From Sabulibacter ruber (GTDB lineage: Bacteria > Bacteroidota > Bacteroidia > Cytophagales > Hymenobacteraceae): a stretch of DNA of 64,000 bases. Under the pieces are notes generated by a model. The model was not told the DNA's origin. It was given only the letters and a program-made list of their open reading frames with translations, and did not search any database. Location of the stretch: NCBI RefSeq assembly GCF_017355955.1, contig NZ_JAFFID010000002.1, forward strand, positions 744,001-808,000, read 5' to 3'. The position numbers were made by a program, and so were the translations under genes. Shown piece by piece: positions 1-9,332 of the stretch (position 1 is its first letter; every line of letters starts with the position of its first letter).

Positions 1-1090
1 GCTGCCACGGGAAAGCAGAAAGCAGCTTTTTCAGGTGCAGGAGGTGGGTGGCGCCGGAAAGGTTTAAAGACGCTCTCCAGCTTGTTCTGGCCCAGCTAAC
101 GGGGCTTTGGTTGGCTTGGTACATCTGCCAGATGCCATGCGCGCCGTAAGTGTAGCCCGCTGCCCCAGAGAACATGGTCCAGTAGGCCGAGGAACGAACG
201 TCTGAGGCATCCATCCAGCCGAACTCCTCGGGCTTGAACCGGTCGGGGTGGTCTTCGTAGCGGGGTTCGCCGTTGATCACGGGGCGAGCAGGGGTTACTT
301 TCCGGCTGTCTCGCACATACTTATAATCATGGCTTTGCCGGCTGTGCCCCGCCTGAAACATGTCCAGTTCAAGCCAAGCTTCATTGAAGAAATCGGAGGC
401 TTTCTTCTCGCCGCTGGGGTGGTAGGTGATGAGGTGTTGCTGGTCCACGCTCCTGATGCCCTGGGCCATGGCCCGGATGATCTGCTTGTCTTCCGCGTTT
501 TCGGGCCAGCGGTCGCCGCCCAGAATCCAGATGAGGTTGGGCTGTTTTGCGTATCGTTTTGCCAAAATCTGGCCAAACTGTCTTGCGTTCTCGGGCGTGA
601 AAATCTCAGGACCCACACCCCAGGCTTTGTGGAATTTATCGCCCCAAGTGGGCAGCAGGCCAATGTAAAGGCCCAGCTTTTCGGCCCGCTTAAGCACGTA
701 ATCTACGTGGGCAAAATATTGTTCATTCAGCTGGGTAGGGTCTTGGTTGAGCAGGGGAAGGTGCCCGTACGCGTTGGGTGTTTTCAAGCCATCCAGCTCC
801 GCCAGTACTACGGTTTGAATAACCGTAAACCCTTTGCTTGCTCGGTCTTTGAGGTAAAGGTCTGCCTCCTCGCGGTTCAGGCGGTGGAGCAGTTCCCAGG
901 CCGTGTCGCCCAGCCAGAAGAACGGTTTGCCGGTTTGGGTTTCCAAGTACCGCTTGTCTGCGCTGACTTTTAACAGGGGTGTTTTCTGCCCGAAACTCCA
1001 AAATGAGCACAGAAACAGGAAAGCACCCAAAAAAATGGTTTTCAGGTGCCCTGTGCGGCGAGGGGCATGAACGGCTTTTAGCAAAATCAC
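1..1090 (-). CDS. DUF4038 (apiosidase-like) glycoside hydrolase, 3' end cut by window edge
   Basis: Reading the minus strand from a GTG at 1090 gives an open frame of about 363 codons that leaves the window at base 1. It has a hydrophobic N-terminal segment (TIFLGAFLFLCSFWSFG, then QKTP) typical of a signal peptide. Then come KPFFWLGDTAWELLHRL, GLLPTWGDKFHKAWG, LIWILGGDRWPE and the downstream segments NGEPRYEDHP and AYWTMFSGAAGYTYG. This series is characteristic of the DUF4038 TIM-barrel family of putative glycosidases in Bacteroidota. An in-frame TGA lies two codons before the GTG, so no upstream ATG is available; a TTG two codons further in is the only near alternative. It starts 14 bp after the small secreted protein 1104-1463 and probably shares its transcript. 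Family assignment is firm; the substrate is unknown. Confidence 0.85.
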   Translation of the reverse strand, partial: MILLKAVHAPRRTGHLKTIFLGAFLFLCSFWSFGQKTPLLKVSADKRYLETQTGKPFFWLGDTAWELLHRLNREEADLYLKDRASKGFTVIQTVVLAELDGLKTPNAYGHLPLLNQDPTQLNEQYFAHVDYVLKRAEKLGLYIGLLPTWGDKFHKAWGVGPEIFTPENARQFGQILAKRYAKQPNLIWILGGDRWPENAEDKQIIRAMAQGIRSVDQQHLITYHPSGEKKASDFFNEAWLELDMFQAGHSRQSHDYKYVRDSRKVTPARPVINGEPRYEDHPDRFKPEEFGWMDASDVRSSAYWTMFSGAAGYTYGAHGIWQMYQANQSPVSWARTSWRASLNLSGATHLLHLKKLLSAFPWQ

Positions 1091-1103
1091 GCAGAATCAG
1101 CGG

Positions 1104-1463
1104 CTATTTCTTCTTCTGCTTAGGGTCTTCCGGAACTAGTTGAAAGTAGGTGGCTTTGAAACGGTTGTCTATCAGTTGGCCCTGAGCCTTGGCTTGCCGG
1201 ATGGCGCTGCAGAAACCATCTTTGGCGTGGGCATCGCCGTGGGAGTCAATATCTGACCCATCCACAAAATACGCGGTCCCGTTGATCCTTACCGCCAGAT
1301 CACATCCCTGCCCGGTCATCTTGAAATTGCATTGTCCGCAGGAGGCCTCTACTAAAAGCGTTTCCTTGGTGGGGTCTGGGGCAGCAGGGGCGGGCGCTTT
1401 TTCCTGGGCCATGGCGACCAAAGAAGAGAAGCTGACGAACAAAGCAAGGAGTAGAGATTTCAT
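1104..1463 (-). CDS. Small secreted cysteine-containing protein (DUF6370-like)
   Basis: 119 residues with a signal peptide (MKSLLLALFVSFSSLVAMA, then QEKAP), so exported. The mature part has a CGQCNFKMTGQGCDLAVRI segment followed by YFVDG and a conserved acidic/His stretch (GSDIDSHGDAHAKDGFC). The four cysteines suggest a metal site or disulfides. I associate this pattern with the uncharacterised Bacteroidota family DUF6370, from memory only. The next minus-strand gene starts 14 bp downstream, which suggests a two-gene transcript. No function can be assigned. Confidence 0.8.
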   Translation of the reverse strand: MKSLLLALFVSFSSLVAMAQEKAPAPAAPDPTKETLLVEASCGQCNFKMTGQGCDLAVRINGTAYFVDGSDIDSHGDAHAKDGFCSAIRQAKAQGQLIDNRFKATYFQLVPEDPKQKKK

Positions 1464-1658
1464 AACGTTGTCCTGTTCTGAGGGTTAAATCACTTTGGTA
1501 CTACGGCGCACTGCACCCTATTTTCCACTTACGCCTTTTATAGAGGTGGTAAGATAGTAAAAAGTCATGGTCCTGTAAGGGTAAACAGCAGAAAGCTATC
1601 ACACCTTTTCGGCGGGCTCCTCCAATCATCTTGAAAGGGTAATCAGCAGACAGAGAGG

Positions 1659-3068
1659 CTACACTTTCACTGTTTTCCAACGGCCCCTTCTAAACACCCA
1701 CCAACTGACCAACGCGTGGCTGGAGTGGCTGCAGGCAATGGTCACAAAGATGCCCGTAATGCCAAAGCCAAAATGGACGGCCAGCAAATACGCCAACGGT
1801 ATCTCAATGACCCAGAGCACCAGAATGTTGATGAAAGCGGGCGTTCTGGTATCACCGGCGCCGTTGAAGGCCTGCACCATGACCATGCCCAACCCAAAGA
1901 ACACATAGCCCAGCGTAATAATCTTCAGACCTTCTGAGGCAATGGAAATGACCTGGGCTTCCTGCGTAAAGAAGCCCGCCAGGTGATTGCCAAACAGGAA
2001 GAAACCCAGCGTGACCACTGCCAGAAAGATCATGTTGTACCGGGCCGTGAGCCATACAGAGAGTTCGGCGCGGCGCGGTTTTTCAGCACCCAGGTTCTGA
2101 CCCACCAGCGTGGCCGCCGCCGAAGACAGTCCCCAGGCCGGTAGCAGGGTGAACGTGATAATCCGGAACGCGATGGTGTAACCGGCCAGGGCGTTGCTGC
2201 CAAACTCGGCGATGATCCGGGTCAGGAAAATCCAGCTGGCCGAATCGATCATGAACTGGCCCATGCCGCCCGCCGATACTTTGAGAATCTTGACCACCAC
2301 TTTGTAGCGCAGCAGCATGTTCTCCCGGGTGATCTTGAGCAGGTGCTTGCCGTTGAACAGGTGGTAAAACTGGTACAGTACCCCCAAGCTCCTTGCGGTA
2401 GTGGTGGCCCAGGCGGCACCCACCAGCCCTAACCCTTCTATAGGGCCGATCCCAAAAATGAGCACCGGCGCCAGGATGATGTTGATTCCGTTAGAAAACC
2501 AAAGCGTCCGCATGGCCAGGTGCGGCTGCCCGGCTCCCCTGAAAACCCCGTTGATGAGGAACAGCAGGATAATGGCCAGATTTCCGCCGAAGATCACGCG
2601 GGCATACGGCACTCCCATGGAAAGAACCTCCGGGGAAGCCCCCATCAGCCGAAGGATATCTCCGGCCAAAGCAACCGTAATGGAACCCAGCAACACCGCC
2701 AGCACCGCGCCAGTGACCAATAGTTGAAACGTAGCGGTGCCGGCCTGCCGGTATTTCTTTTCGCCCACGCGCCGCGCCACCATGGCTGTGCCCGCCATAC
2801 TGATGCCCATGCCCACCGAGTACACAATCATGAGCACCGACTCCGTGAGGCCCACCGTGGCAATGGCGGCCGGACCCAACCTGCCCACAAAGAAGATATC
2901 TACCACCGCAAATAACGACTCCATGAGCATTTCCAGAATCATGGGAGTGGCCAGTAGCAGAATAGATCTCTTGAGGCTGAGGCGGGTGTAGTCCTGTTCT
3001 TCCCCCTTCACAGCAGCCCAGATGAGTTGGAGCAGTTCGTTGCGCGAATTCATAGGGAAAGATACCAT
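1659..3068 (-). CDS. MATE family efflux transporter
   Basis: 469 residues, the usual length for MATE (NorM/DinF-type) cation-coupled drug exporters of the inner membrane. It has about 12 hydrophobic segments in two similar halves. The first helix region carries the family-typical PMILEMLMESLFAVVDIFFVGRLG, and there are repeats of the style INGVFRGAGQP and VQAFNGAGDTRTP at equivalent places in the two halves. An internal ATG five codons in (3053) is an alternative start. It stands alone; 195 bp separate it from 1463 and about 130 bp from the VOC gene. The substrate is not predictable. Confidence 0.93.
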   Translation of the reverse strand: MVSFPMNSRNELLQLIWAAVKGEEQDYTRLSLKRSILLLATPMILEMLMESLFAVVDIFFVGRLGPAAIATVGLTESVLMIVYSVGMGISMAGTAMVARRVGEKKYRQAGTATFQLLVTGAVLAVLLGSITVALAGDILRLMGASPEVLSMGVPYARVIFGGNLAIILLFLINGVFRGAGQPHLAMRTLWFSNGINIILAPVLIFGIGPIEGLGLVGAAWATTTARSLGVLYQFYHLFNGKHLLKITRENMLLRYKVVVKILKVSAGGMGQFMIDSASWIFLTRIIAEFGSNALAGYTIAFRIITFTLLPAWGLSSAAATLVGQNLGAEKPRRAELSVWLTARYNMIFLAVVTLGFFLFGNHLAGFFTQEAQVISIASEGLKIITLGYVFFGLGMVMVQAFNGAGDTRTPAFINILVLWVIEIPLAYLLAVHFGFGITGIFVTIACSHSSHALVSWWVFRRGRWKTVKV

Positions 3069-3199
3069 TTCTAGAGAAGGAAGTTTTGTTTTCTGGATGA
3101 CAAATCAGGCAGGACGTTCTTAGCGGGCGAGGTAGATACGCGTTCTGGCAGAACGCAACCCTTGTCTTTGCGATCTGTCAGTTCAGGAAATGCGCAAGG

Positions 3200-3703
3200 T
3201 TATGCTACCGTTTCGGCTTCGTACGCTTGCTGCAGGGTAGCAATGTCTATCTTGGTCATCTGGAGCATGGCCTGCATCACCCTGCCAGAGGTGTCGGCGT
3301 GCTTACCGTGCAGCAGTTCGCCTAAGATTCTGGGGATGATTTGCCAGGAGACTCCAAACTTGTCTTGCAGCCAGCCGCACCGATTGGGTACGCCACCCTC
3401 CAGAAGTTTTTCCCAGAGGTAGTCTACTTCTGCCTGGTCTTCACAGTGCACGAAGAGCGATAGGGCAGGGGTGAACGTGTAGGCCGGTCCGCCGTTCAGG
3501 GCCATGAACTCCTGCCCCTCCAGTTCAAAGCTGCCGGTGATCACCTCGCCTGCAGGCCCCGGACCGGCCTCTCCGTACCGCGTCATGAACTTGATTCTGG
3601 AGTTCTTGAAAATAGAAGTGTAGAAGTTCATGGCCTCCTCGGCGTTGCCGTTGAACCACAAGAACGGCGTAATTTTCTGCTGGTACGTTTGCTGTATTTC
3701 CAT
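3200..3703 (-). CDS. VOC family protein (PhnB / 3-demethylubiquinone methyltransferase-like)
   Basis: 167 residues. It starts with ITPFLWFNGNAEEAMNFYTSIF, the hallmark of the PhnB-like glyoxalase-fold (VOC) family. Later blocks are EGQEFMALNGGP and LWEKLLEGG...CGWLQDKFGVSWQIIP, matching full-length members. Despite the Pfam name, most members have no proven methyltransferase activity, so a general metal-binding or resistance-type VOC function is the safe reading. A good Bacteroidota -7 element lies on the minus strand 26 bp upstream. Confidence 0.9.
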   Translation of the reverse strand: MEIQQTYQQKITPFLWFNGNAEEAMNFYTSIFKNSRIKFMTRYGEAGPGPAGEVITGSFELEGQEFMALNGGPAYTFTPALSLFVHCEDQAEVDYLWEKLLEGGVPNRCGWLQDKFGVSWQIIPRILGELLHGKHADTSGRVMQAMLQMTKIDIATLQQAYEAETVA

Positions 3704-3728
3704 GGCGTCTGTATTGTTTTGTTCTATA

Positions 3729-3736
3729 CAAACGTA
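3729..3736 (-). promoter_or_regulatory. -7 promoter element (TACGTTTG) of the VOC gene
   Basis: On the minus strand this reads TACGTTTG, an exact match to the Bacteroidota TAnnTTTG -7 element, 26 bp upstream of the ATG at 3703. I see no convincing -33 TTTG at the right distance. Confidence 0.45.
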
Positions 3737-3877
3737 CTGGTAACCTTTGACTTAAAGGCGGTGCAGACACGACAAAAGAAGGGGTGGTTTGCGCCTTGGG
3801 CTGTTTTTGTAGGCGAGGAAAGCACACTTTGCTTCAACTCAATGCTTCCGAAGCAGTAAGCAGCGACCATCAAAGGA

Positions 3878-3921
3878 GACCGTTTACAGGCTGATTTGCT
3901 GAAAACAGCCTGTAAATGGTC
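3878..3921. repeat. IP36 dispersed palindrome, copy at 3.9 kb
   Basis: Inverted repeat with 16-bp arms (gaccgtttacaggctg against cagcctgtaaatggtc) and one mismatch, in the gap between the minus-strand genes ending at 3968 and starting at 3703. It may act as a terminator for 3968-5434. A spurious 86-codon frame crosses it. Confidence 0.75.
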
Positions 3922-3967
3922 CCTCTTCTGAGACGAAAAAAGCCTTTGTTCTTCCTTTTCCCAGATA

Positions 3968-5434
3968 TTAAGTAGTAAGAGCACGGGGCGTAGGCTGATA
4001 CGCTACAAGATTCTGGGCCATGCCATCAAAAATGAAGAAGTGGAACGGCAGCACAGAATACCAGTACAACCGGCCCAGCAAACCCTTGGGCCGGAACGTG
4101 GCGGTTTGGGTTAAGTACTGTTTGCCTTCCTTCCTGGTGATGTTGAACTCCAGCCAGGCCTCGCCGGGCAGTTTCATCTCAGCGTAGAGCAGCAGGCGCT
4201 GGTTTTGTTTGTCGGCGGCCAAAACACGCCAGAAATCCAGGGTGTCGCCGGTATGGATGGCGTGCTCATTGGTTCTGCCGCGGCGTAGACCCACCCCTCC
4301 AAAGACTTTGTCCAGAAAACCCCGCAGTTCCCAAAGCCAATCAGCGTAGTACCAGCCACGGTTGCCGCCAATAGACCAGATGTTTTCCAGCACCTGACCA
4401 GTATCACCGATGATAGGCTTTTGCCGCTTATCCACGTACACGCCGTTGGTGGGCACGTGGATGTGCTGCAGCAGTGAGTTGTCCTGGTAACTGGACACCA
4501 GCGCGTCTTTCCAGCTGGAGACCACGTTGTTCTGCTCTATCTTCTGGAAAGCCATTTTCACGGCCTTTTTGTAGGAAATAGGCTGAATACCCAACAGTTG
4601 TTCCAACGCGTTGTCTTTGGCGATTACCTCTACCTTCATGCTGTTCACCAGGTGCACGGCCAGTGTGTAAGAAGTAGACGTCACAAAATACAGCCAGTAG
4701 GAAGAGAGCCGCGGGGTCATGACCGGTACCGTGAAGATGTAGCGTTTCAGGCCGCGCACCTCGGCAAACTGGAGCAGCATCTCTTTGTAAGACAGCACAT
4801 CGGGCCCGCCGATGTCATAGGACTGGTGATACGTCTCGGGCCGGAGCAGAACGCCGGTGAGGTATTCCAGCACGTTGCGGATGGCAATGGGCTGGCTCTT
4901 GGTGTTGAGCCATTTGGGTGCGATCATGACGGGCAGTTTCTCCACCAGATCCCGGATGATCTCAAACGAAGCGCTGCCCGAGCCCACAATTATGGCCGCT
5001 TTAAGGCAGGTAAGCGGAACAGAGCTTTGCCGCAGAATCTCCTCTACCTTTTTCCGGGAGGCCAGGTGCCGGGAAAGCTTCTCTTCATTGGTAATGCCGC
5101 CCAGATAGATGATCTGCCGGGCCGAGGTTTGCGCCACCAACTGCATGAAATTCTGGGCCGAGGTTTCCTCCAGCTTCTGAAAGTCCTGGTGCGGAGAACT
5201 CATGGAGTGAATGAGGTAATAGGCCGCGTCTATGTCCCGGATGGCTTCAGGTGTCTTCTTTTGCTGCAGGAAATCGATCTCCAGCAAAGAAACCCTGGGG
5301 TGTTGGTACGCGCCCTCGGCCGGAACCCGGTTCTTGTCTCGCACGCAGCAGATGACCTTGTGGCCCTGTTCCAGCAGCACCGGCAGCAGCCTTTTCCCAA
5401 TGTAGCCCGTAGCTCCTGTCAACAAAATCTTCAT
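3968..5434 (-). CDS. NAD(P)-binding (atypical SDR) protein with C-terminal DUF2867
   Basis: 488 residues. The N-terminus KILLTGATGYIGKRLLPVLLEQGHKV is a classic Rossmann GxxGxxG nucleotide site of the NmrA/atypical SDR type, and YLIHSMSS with YLGGI follow. From about residue 330 the LENIWSIGGNRGWYYADWLWELRG segment marks the DUF2867 domain, whose end (GLLGRLYWYSVLPFHFFIFDGMA) is also typical. The two-domain layout and length match many bacterial proteins annotated as SDR family oxidoreductase. It is probably cytoplasmic or membrane-associated; the substrate is unknown. It is monocistronic, with an IP36 palindrome on each side. Confidence 0.9.
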   Translation of the reverse strand: MKILLTGATGYIGKRLLPVLLEQGHKVICCVRDKNRVPAEGAYQHPRVSLLEIDFLQQKKTPEAIRDIDAAYYLIHSMSSPHQDFQKLEETSAQNFMQLVAQTSARQIIYLGGITNEEKLSRHLASRKKVEEILRQSSVPLTCLKAAIIVGSGSASFEIIRDLVEKLPVMIAPKWLNTKSQPIAIRNVLEYLTGVLLRPETYHQSYDIGGPDVLSYKEMLLQFAEVRGLKRYIFTVPVMTPRLSSYWLYFVTSTSYTLAVHLVNSMKVEVIAKDNALEQLLGIQPISYKKAVKMAFQKIEQNNVVSSWKDALVSSYQDNSLLQHIHVPTNGVYVDKRQKPIIGDTGQVLENIWSIGGNRGWYYADWLWELRGFLDKVFGGVGLRRGRTNEHAIHTGDTLDFWRVLAADKQNQRLLLYAEMKLPGEAWLEFNITRKEGKQYLTQTATFRPKGLLGRLYWYSVLPFHFFIFDGMAQNLVAYQPTPRALTT

Positions 5435-5501
5435 GCCCCAATGGATTTCCCCTTGTTATTTAAACCAAAACAAGCCTCGGCCCGGAAGGTTATAGACAAA
5501 C

Positions 5502-5539
5502 CTTTTTTGGCCTCCTTTCCAGAAAAGAGGGCGAAAATA
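5502..5539. repeat. IP36 dispersed palindrome, degenerate copy
   Basis: Left part cttttttggcctcctttcc and right part agaaaagagggcgaaaatag have the same half-site layout as the better copies. It lies between the gene starting at 5434 and the stop at 5611 (both minus strand). Confidence 0.5.
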
Positions 5540-5610
5540 GACGCCTCTTTGGAAAGAGAACTGCCCGGAGCATTAGAGGTGGCCTGATGAAAAGGCAAGC
5601 ACCAGCCAGG

Positions 5611-6399
5611 TCAGGCTTCCTGCGATTTGATCTCCTGCAAGAAAGCCTTCACTCTTTCTTCCGTTACCTGATGCTGGTGTATCTGCTCATTGTACAAAGC
5701 AGTTCTGAGATGCTGATAAAGGGCAATGGCGTTTTCCAGCGCCTCCATCAAAGCCGCTTTGTTCAGGTCTGTACAAACGGTGGCTTGCAGGCGGGCCAGG
5801 TCCTCAGGGGCTAACATCGTTTCTACCTTCCTGACACCTCGGGGCAGGTTGCCGTTCTTAAGGTGCAGCAACGGCCCAAACACCGTCATACGCAGGTAGC
5901 CAAAGAAATCCAGCGCCTCAACGTACTCTCCACGGCCAATCTTGAGGAGGGCATAATGAACCCAGATCCAGAAGCGGTCTTCTATCCATTGGTAATCCGG
6001 GAAGGGGAACCGGGCCTCGGTCTGGCTGATCACCTGCTTCAGTTGCCCGCCTTTGTCTACCAGCAGCGCCGGGTTCTCAACGCGGGTGGCAAACTCTTCT
6101 AAGGTGACAAACTTGAGGTCTACGTGCAGAAGCGGCTGGTCATAGAGGCAGATCAACAGGCGGGGCTCGCCCACGTGCTCCCCGGTGAATGCCGTCAGAA
6201 GAGTCCCAAACCGACGCGCATAGGCCAGCATCTGCTCTTTGCTGTCCGTGATTTTTTCCTGGGTGACCAGCACCAGATCAAGGTCTGAGAATTGGTCTAG
6301 CTCACCCGTCAGCCAGGAGCCACCCACGGCCAAGCCCAGCAAAGAGGAATCTTCCTGTACAAGCGCGGCCACGTGTTGGGCAAAGTCTTTCTGAATCAT
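5611..6399 (-). CDS. Nucleotidyltransferase domain protein (aminoglycoside adenylyltransferase-like)
   Basis: 262 residues. Near the N-terminus, GLAVGGSWLTGELDQFSDLDLVLV contains the GGSW (residues 26-29) and DxD (D39, D41) signature of the pol-beta nucleotidyltransferase fold. This places it in the broad family that includes aminoglycoside 6-adenylyltransferases and LinB/MNT-type enzymes. The remainder is helical with several Trp/Phe, as in the AadK-like C-terminal helical domain. It is not close enough to any named resistance enzyme to assign a drug. Monocistronic, cytoplasmic. Confidence 0.8.
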   Translation of the reverse strand: MIQKDFAQHVAALVQEDSSLLGLAVGGSWLTGELDQFSDLDLVLVTQEKITDSKEQMLAYARRFGTLLTAFTGEHVGEPRLLICLYDQPLLHVDLKFVTLEEFATRVENPALLVDKGGQLKQVISQTEARFPFPDYQWIEDRFWIWVHYALLKIGRGEYVEALDFFGYLRMTVFGPLLHLKNGNLPRGVRKVETMLAPEDLARLQATVCTDLNKAALMEALENAIALYQHLRTALYNEQIHQHQVTEERVKAFLQEIKSQEA

Positions 6400-6589
6400 A
6401 GCCGAAACAATAAGAATGCACCTATCCCGCCGCAGGCGAGGCGCACATGGTTAAACACCAATTACTAAGCGCGGTTTTCTATCCTTTAATCTCGGCACCT
6501 TTGGCAAGATGTGCAAGAGTACAGGGTGTCAACTGAATTCAGAAAGCTAAAACAAGTTTAAGAAAGCTGATGGAGGTAGAAGCACTCCT

Positions 6590-6630
6590 CCGGTTTCTTG
6601 CCTGTTTTCTCTGAAAAGGGCAGAAAACGG
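6590..6630. repeat. IP36 dispersed palindrome, copy at 6.6 kb
   Basis: ccggtttcttgcctgtttt pairs imperfectly with aaaagggcagaaaacgg around a short centre. It sits just downstream of the GT2 gene end (6668, minus strand) and may terminate the GT39-GT2 transcript. Confidence 0.6.
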
Positions 6631-6667
6631 AGAGAGACTCCGGCCAACTAACCTCTACGGATATGCC

Positions 6668-7666
6668 TCAGTGAGTTACTGCGGTGTGCCTGGTATAGGG
6701 TTCCTGAGGCAATTCCTCGTGGTTTAGATTGCTGTTTTCAATAATGTACAAGGGGCGATTCAGCACGTTTTTATTGATTCTGCTGATGTACTCACCAATA
6801 ATCCCCACAGAGATAAGTTGCACCCCGCCAATGAACATGGAACTGATAATCAGAGAAGTCCAGCCGGTGATGGTTTGATGCAGAATGTAGTGGGAATAGA
6901 TGGCGTACAGGATAACCGCAAAGGAGATAAGCGAAATAGTGAACCCCAACCGACTGACAAACAAGAGCGGTTGGTCTGAGAAACTGGTGATCCCGTCCAT
7001 GGCAAACTTAAACATCTTGCTCAAAGGGTACCCTGTTTTCCCGTACTTCCGCTGATCTCTGCTGAACTCTACCTGTGTCTGCCTGAAGCCCAGCCAAGCA
7101 ATCTGGCCGCGTAAGAACTTGTTCTGTTCGGGCATCAGCTTCAGGTAATCCACTACTTTCCGGTCTATCAGCCTGAAATCACCGGTGTCTAACGGTATAT
7201 TGATGTTGGTAAGGGCTCTCATGGCTCTGTAAAAGAGCTTGGCGGTGGCTTTCTTAAAGAGACTCTCGCCTTTTCTTTCAGCGCGTTTGGCATATACCAC
7301 CTCAAAGCCCTGCTGGTACGTTTTATACAGGTCCAGGATGAGCTCCGGGGGATCTTGCAGGTCGCCGTCAATAATGACCACGGCTTTGCCCCGGCTGGCA
7401 TCCAGCCCAGCCGTAACGGCTATCTGGTGCCCGAAATTCCGGCTGAAGTTGATATAATACACGTTGGGCGCCTGCTTGCTTAGCGCAACCAGTTGCAGCA
7501 GAGAGCTGTCTTTGCTGCCGTCATTGACAAAAATAAGCTCGTAATGGGGGGTAATCTGGGAAACTGTATGCTGCAAACGCTCATACAGTTCCGGAATGAT
7601 CTGCTCCTCATTGTAAATGGGAACAACCACAGACAAATCAATGAGGAGTTTACTGTTTTCTGCCAT
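6668..7666 (-). CDS. Family 2 glycosyltransferase (DPM1/GtrB-like, polyprenyl-phosphate sugar synthase)
   Basis: 332 residues. The GT2 core begins at about residue 10 (LSVVVPIYNEEQIIPELYERL), followed by YELIFVNDGSKDSS and the catalytic VVIIDGDLQDPPE. The C-terminal third has two membrane helices (RLGFTISLISFAVILYAIY and TSLIISSMFIGGVQLISVGI), then GEYISRINKNV, exactly as in GtrB/YfdH/ArnC-like enzymes. These move a sugar from a nucleotide donor to undecaprenyl phosphate at the inner membrane. It overlaps the end of the GT39 gene by 17 bp, so the two are translationally coupled. The GT2 enzyme likely makes the lipid-linked donor and the GT39 partner uses it. Confidence 0.92.
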   Translation of the reverse strand: MAENSKLLIDLSVVVPIYNEEQIIPELYERLQHTVSQITPHYELIFVNDGSKDSSLLQLVALSKQAPNVYYINFSRNFGHQIAVTAGLDASRGKAVVIIDGDLQDPPELILDLYKTYQQGFEVVYAKRAERKGESLFKKATAKLFYRAMRALTNINIPLDTGDFRLIDRKVVDYLKLMPEQNKFLRGQIAWLGFRQTQVEFSRDQRKYGKTGYPLSKMFKFAMDGITSFSDQPLLFVSRLGFTISLISFAVILYAIYSHYILHQTITGWTSLIISSMFIGGVQLISVGIIGEYISRINKNVLNRPLYIIENSNLNHEELPQEPYTRHTAVTH

Positions 7667-9332
7667 CTATCTTATAGCTTATCACGTTCCCCACTTCTTT
7701 AAGTACCTGATAGTTATAATGGTCTATCACATACTGTTTTACGTGCCCCTGGTGCGCAATGACAATGTCTCCATTATCTAGTTTGTCCCAGTCTTTGAAC
7801 GAGATTTGAACTCCCTTATCCTTCAGGATATTCAGGTAAAACAGATTCTGGCCCCTGTACCCTTCGTACAGCAGGAACTTACCATTCACCTCATGAACTC
7901 CCTTGATAGCGTCTTTGAGATAGTAACCTATTTCGTAGAATTCCTTATCGGTCCCTACTTCCTCTGGTCTGGTGGTTTTGTTTTTGATTTCTCTGTAAGG
8001 AGTAATCAGGAGGATGAACAGAAAGACAAACGGGACAATGTTGACTTTTGTGGTCTCCTTTACCCAGGCAGAGTCTCTGAGGAACTCAAATACATACGTG
8101 ATAAACACTGCCACCAGAATTGCGAAATACGGGTACAAGGGTACATCATACCATTCCAGTTTGGTCTCTGACTTAGAGATGATCAGGAAGAAGGTGAGGG
8201 CCATTAGGGCAGAGAATTGGGTGAGCCTGTTTACCCTTTGGTCTTTCACTGACAACCCAATCAATAATCCGCAGGGAATCAATAAATACCACGCCGAGTA
8301 CCTGTAAGTAACCAACAGGTCATAGTAAAACCAGAAGCCACCACTGTGTCCTTCATTCACGGTTGCAAATCTTCCTCCCAGTTCGTTCGCCTGAATGGCG
8401 GCAAGATAGCCCGGGTTAAGCCATTCCCGTAACAGGTAGTAGCTTGCCACAACAGAGATAAAAGAGACTACCCCTATATAAAAATGTTTGTTCTTTAGCA
8501 GGGGTAATACCTGCCTTTGCAGGAGGCTGTAGATTGCTAACCCCGGAAGGAACAGTAGCCCGGCAATGCTTTTAGTAAGCACTGCCAGCGCCGTAAAAGC
8601 AAAAAAGAAATAGAGATACTTAGTCTTTTTTTTCTCGCAGAAGGCAAAGAAGAACAAACCGCTTAGGGTAGTGAATAAGGTGAGCAAAGCGTCATAGTCA
8701 CCTGTTCTGGTTGCATGGAAATTGATATAGCCCTGCGATGTGACCAATACCAGAACCGCTATAAAGCCGAACCAATAATTTTTAAGATAACGAACAGAAA
8801 AGACCAGGAGGGTGAGGCAGGTCAGTAAGGCGGCAACGGCTGATGGTAACCGCACCGACCACTCACTTACTCCTATTATTTTCATCAAAGAGGCCTGTAT
8901 CCAGATCAGGAAAGGGGGTTTGGTGTTCCACATATCAGGCGCTCCCTCAAAATACGTGACAATGGGGTTGCCATTCTTGTGCATTTCATAGGCGTTAATG
9001 GCCTGCCGGGCTTCATCCCAGGTTCTGATAGGCAACGCATCCAGTTTACTGAAAATAGGAACAAGAACCAGATACGCCAGAAGCAAGTGCGGGAAGTACT
9101 TCGTGAAAAACAGGTAAGCTAATGCTTTATAGTTGGTACTTGTATGCTCTGTAAAGGACGGGCTTGCGGTGGTCGTATTTCCTCGGGTTTGTGTTGCTGG
9201 CTTTTCTAACTCTTGCATTGAAATCTGGGTGAACTTAGACAGGTATTGAATGCTTTCAGGATAAAGGTTGTAGACCTCCCGCTTTGTAGCAACAGGTTGG
9301 GTTTTGCATGTGCGGTAGCTTAAAAAGCCCAC
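7650..9332 (-). CDS. GT39/ArnT-like membrane glycosyltransferase
   Basis: 560 residues with about ten or more hydrophobic helices. The first periplasmic loop carries RTWDEARQAINAYEM, the Asp-Glu catalytic motif of the PMT/ArnT (GT-C) fold, and NTKPPFLIWIQA is also typical. Such enzymes transfer a sugar from a polyprenyl-phosphate donor to lipid A, protein or another acceptor on the periplasmic face. The first ATG (9332) gives a 38-residue polar leader; the ATG at 9218 (MQELEKPATQ) is a reasonable alternative start. It is the first gene of a pair with the overlapping GT2 synthase. The acceptor is unknown. Confidence 0.88.
   Translation of the reverse strand: MGFLSYRTCKTQPVATKREVYNLYPESIQYLSKFTQISMQELEKPATQTRGNTTTASPSFTEHTSTNYKALAYLFFTKYFPHLLLAYLVLVPIFSKLDALPIRTWDEARQAINAYEMHKNGNPIVTYFEGAPDMWNTKPPFLIWIQASLMKIIGVSEWSVRLPSAVAALLTCLTLLVFSVRYLKNYWFGFIAVLVLVTSQGYINFHATRTGDYDALLTLFTTLSGLFFFAFCEKKKTKYLYFFFAFTALAVLTKSIAGLLFLPGLAIYSLLQRQVLPLLKNKHFYIGVVSFISVVASYYLLREWLNPGYLAAIQANELGGRFATVNEGHSGGFWFYYDLLVTYRYSAWYLLIPCGLLIGLSVKDQRVNRLTQFSALMALTFFLIISKSETKLEWYDVPLYPYFAILVAVFITYVFEFLRDSAWVKETTKVNIVPFVFLFILLITPYREIKNKTTRPEEVGTDKEFYEIGYYLKDAIKGVHEVNGKFLLYEGYRGQNLFYLNILKDKGVQISFKDWDKLDNGDIVIAHQGHVKQYVIDHYNYQVLKEVGNVISYKIDGRKQ

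Noticed and set aside
248..973. 241-codon plus-strand frame at the left end
   Set aside because: The minus strand carries a DUF4038 glycosidase with a continuous set of family motifs; the plus frame starts at GTG and has none.
3724..3984. 86-codon minus-strand frame between the VOC and SDR genes
   Set aside because: It runs across the IP36 palindrome and overlaps the SDR stop; no protein-like features.
4598..5587. 329-codon plus-strand frame opposite the SDR/DUF2867 gene
   Set aside because: Shadow of the real minus-strand gene.
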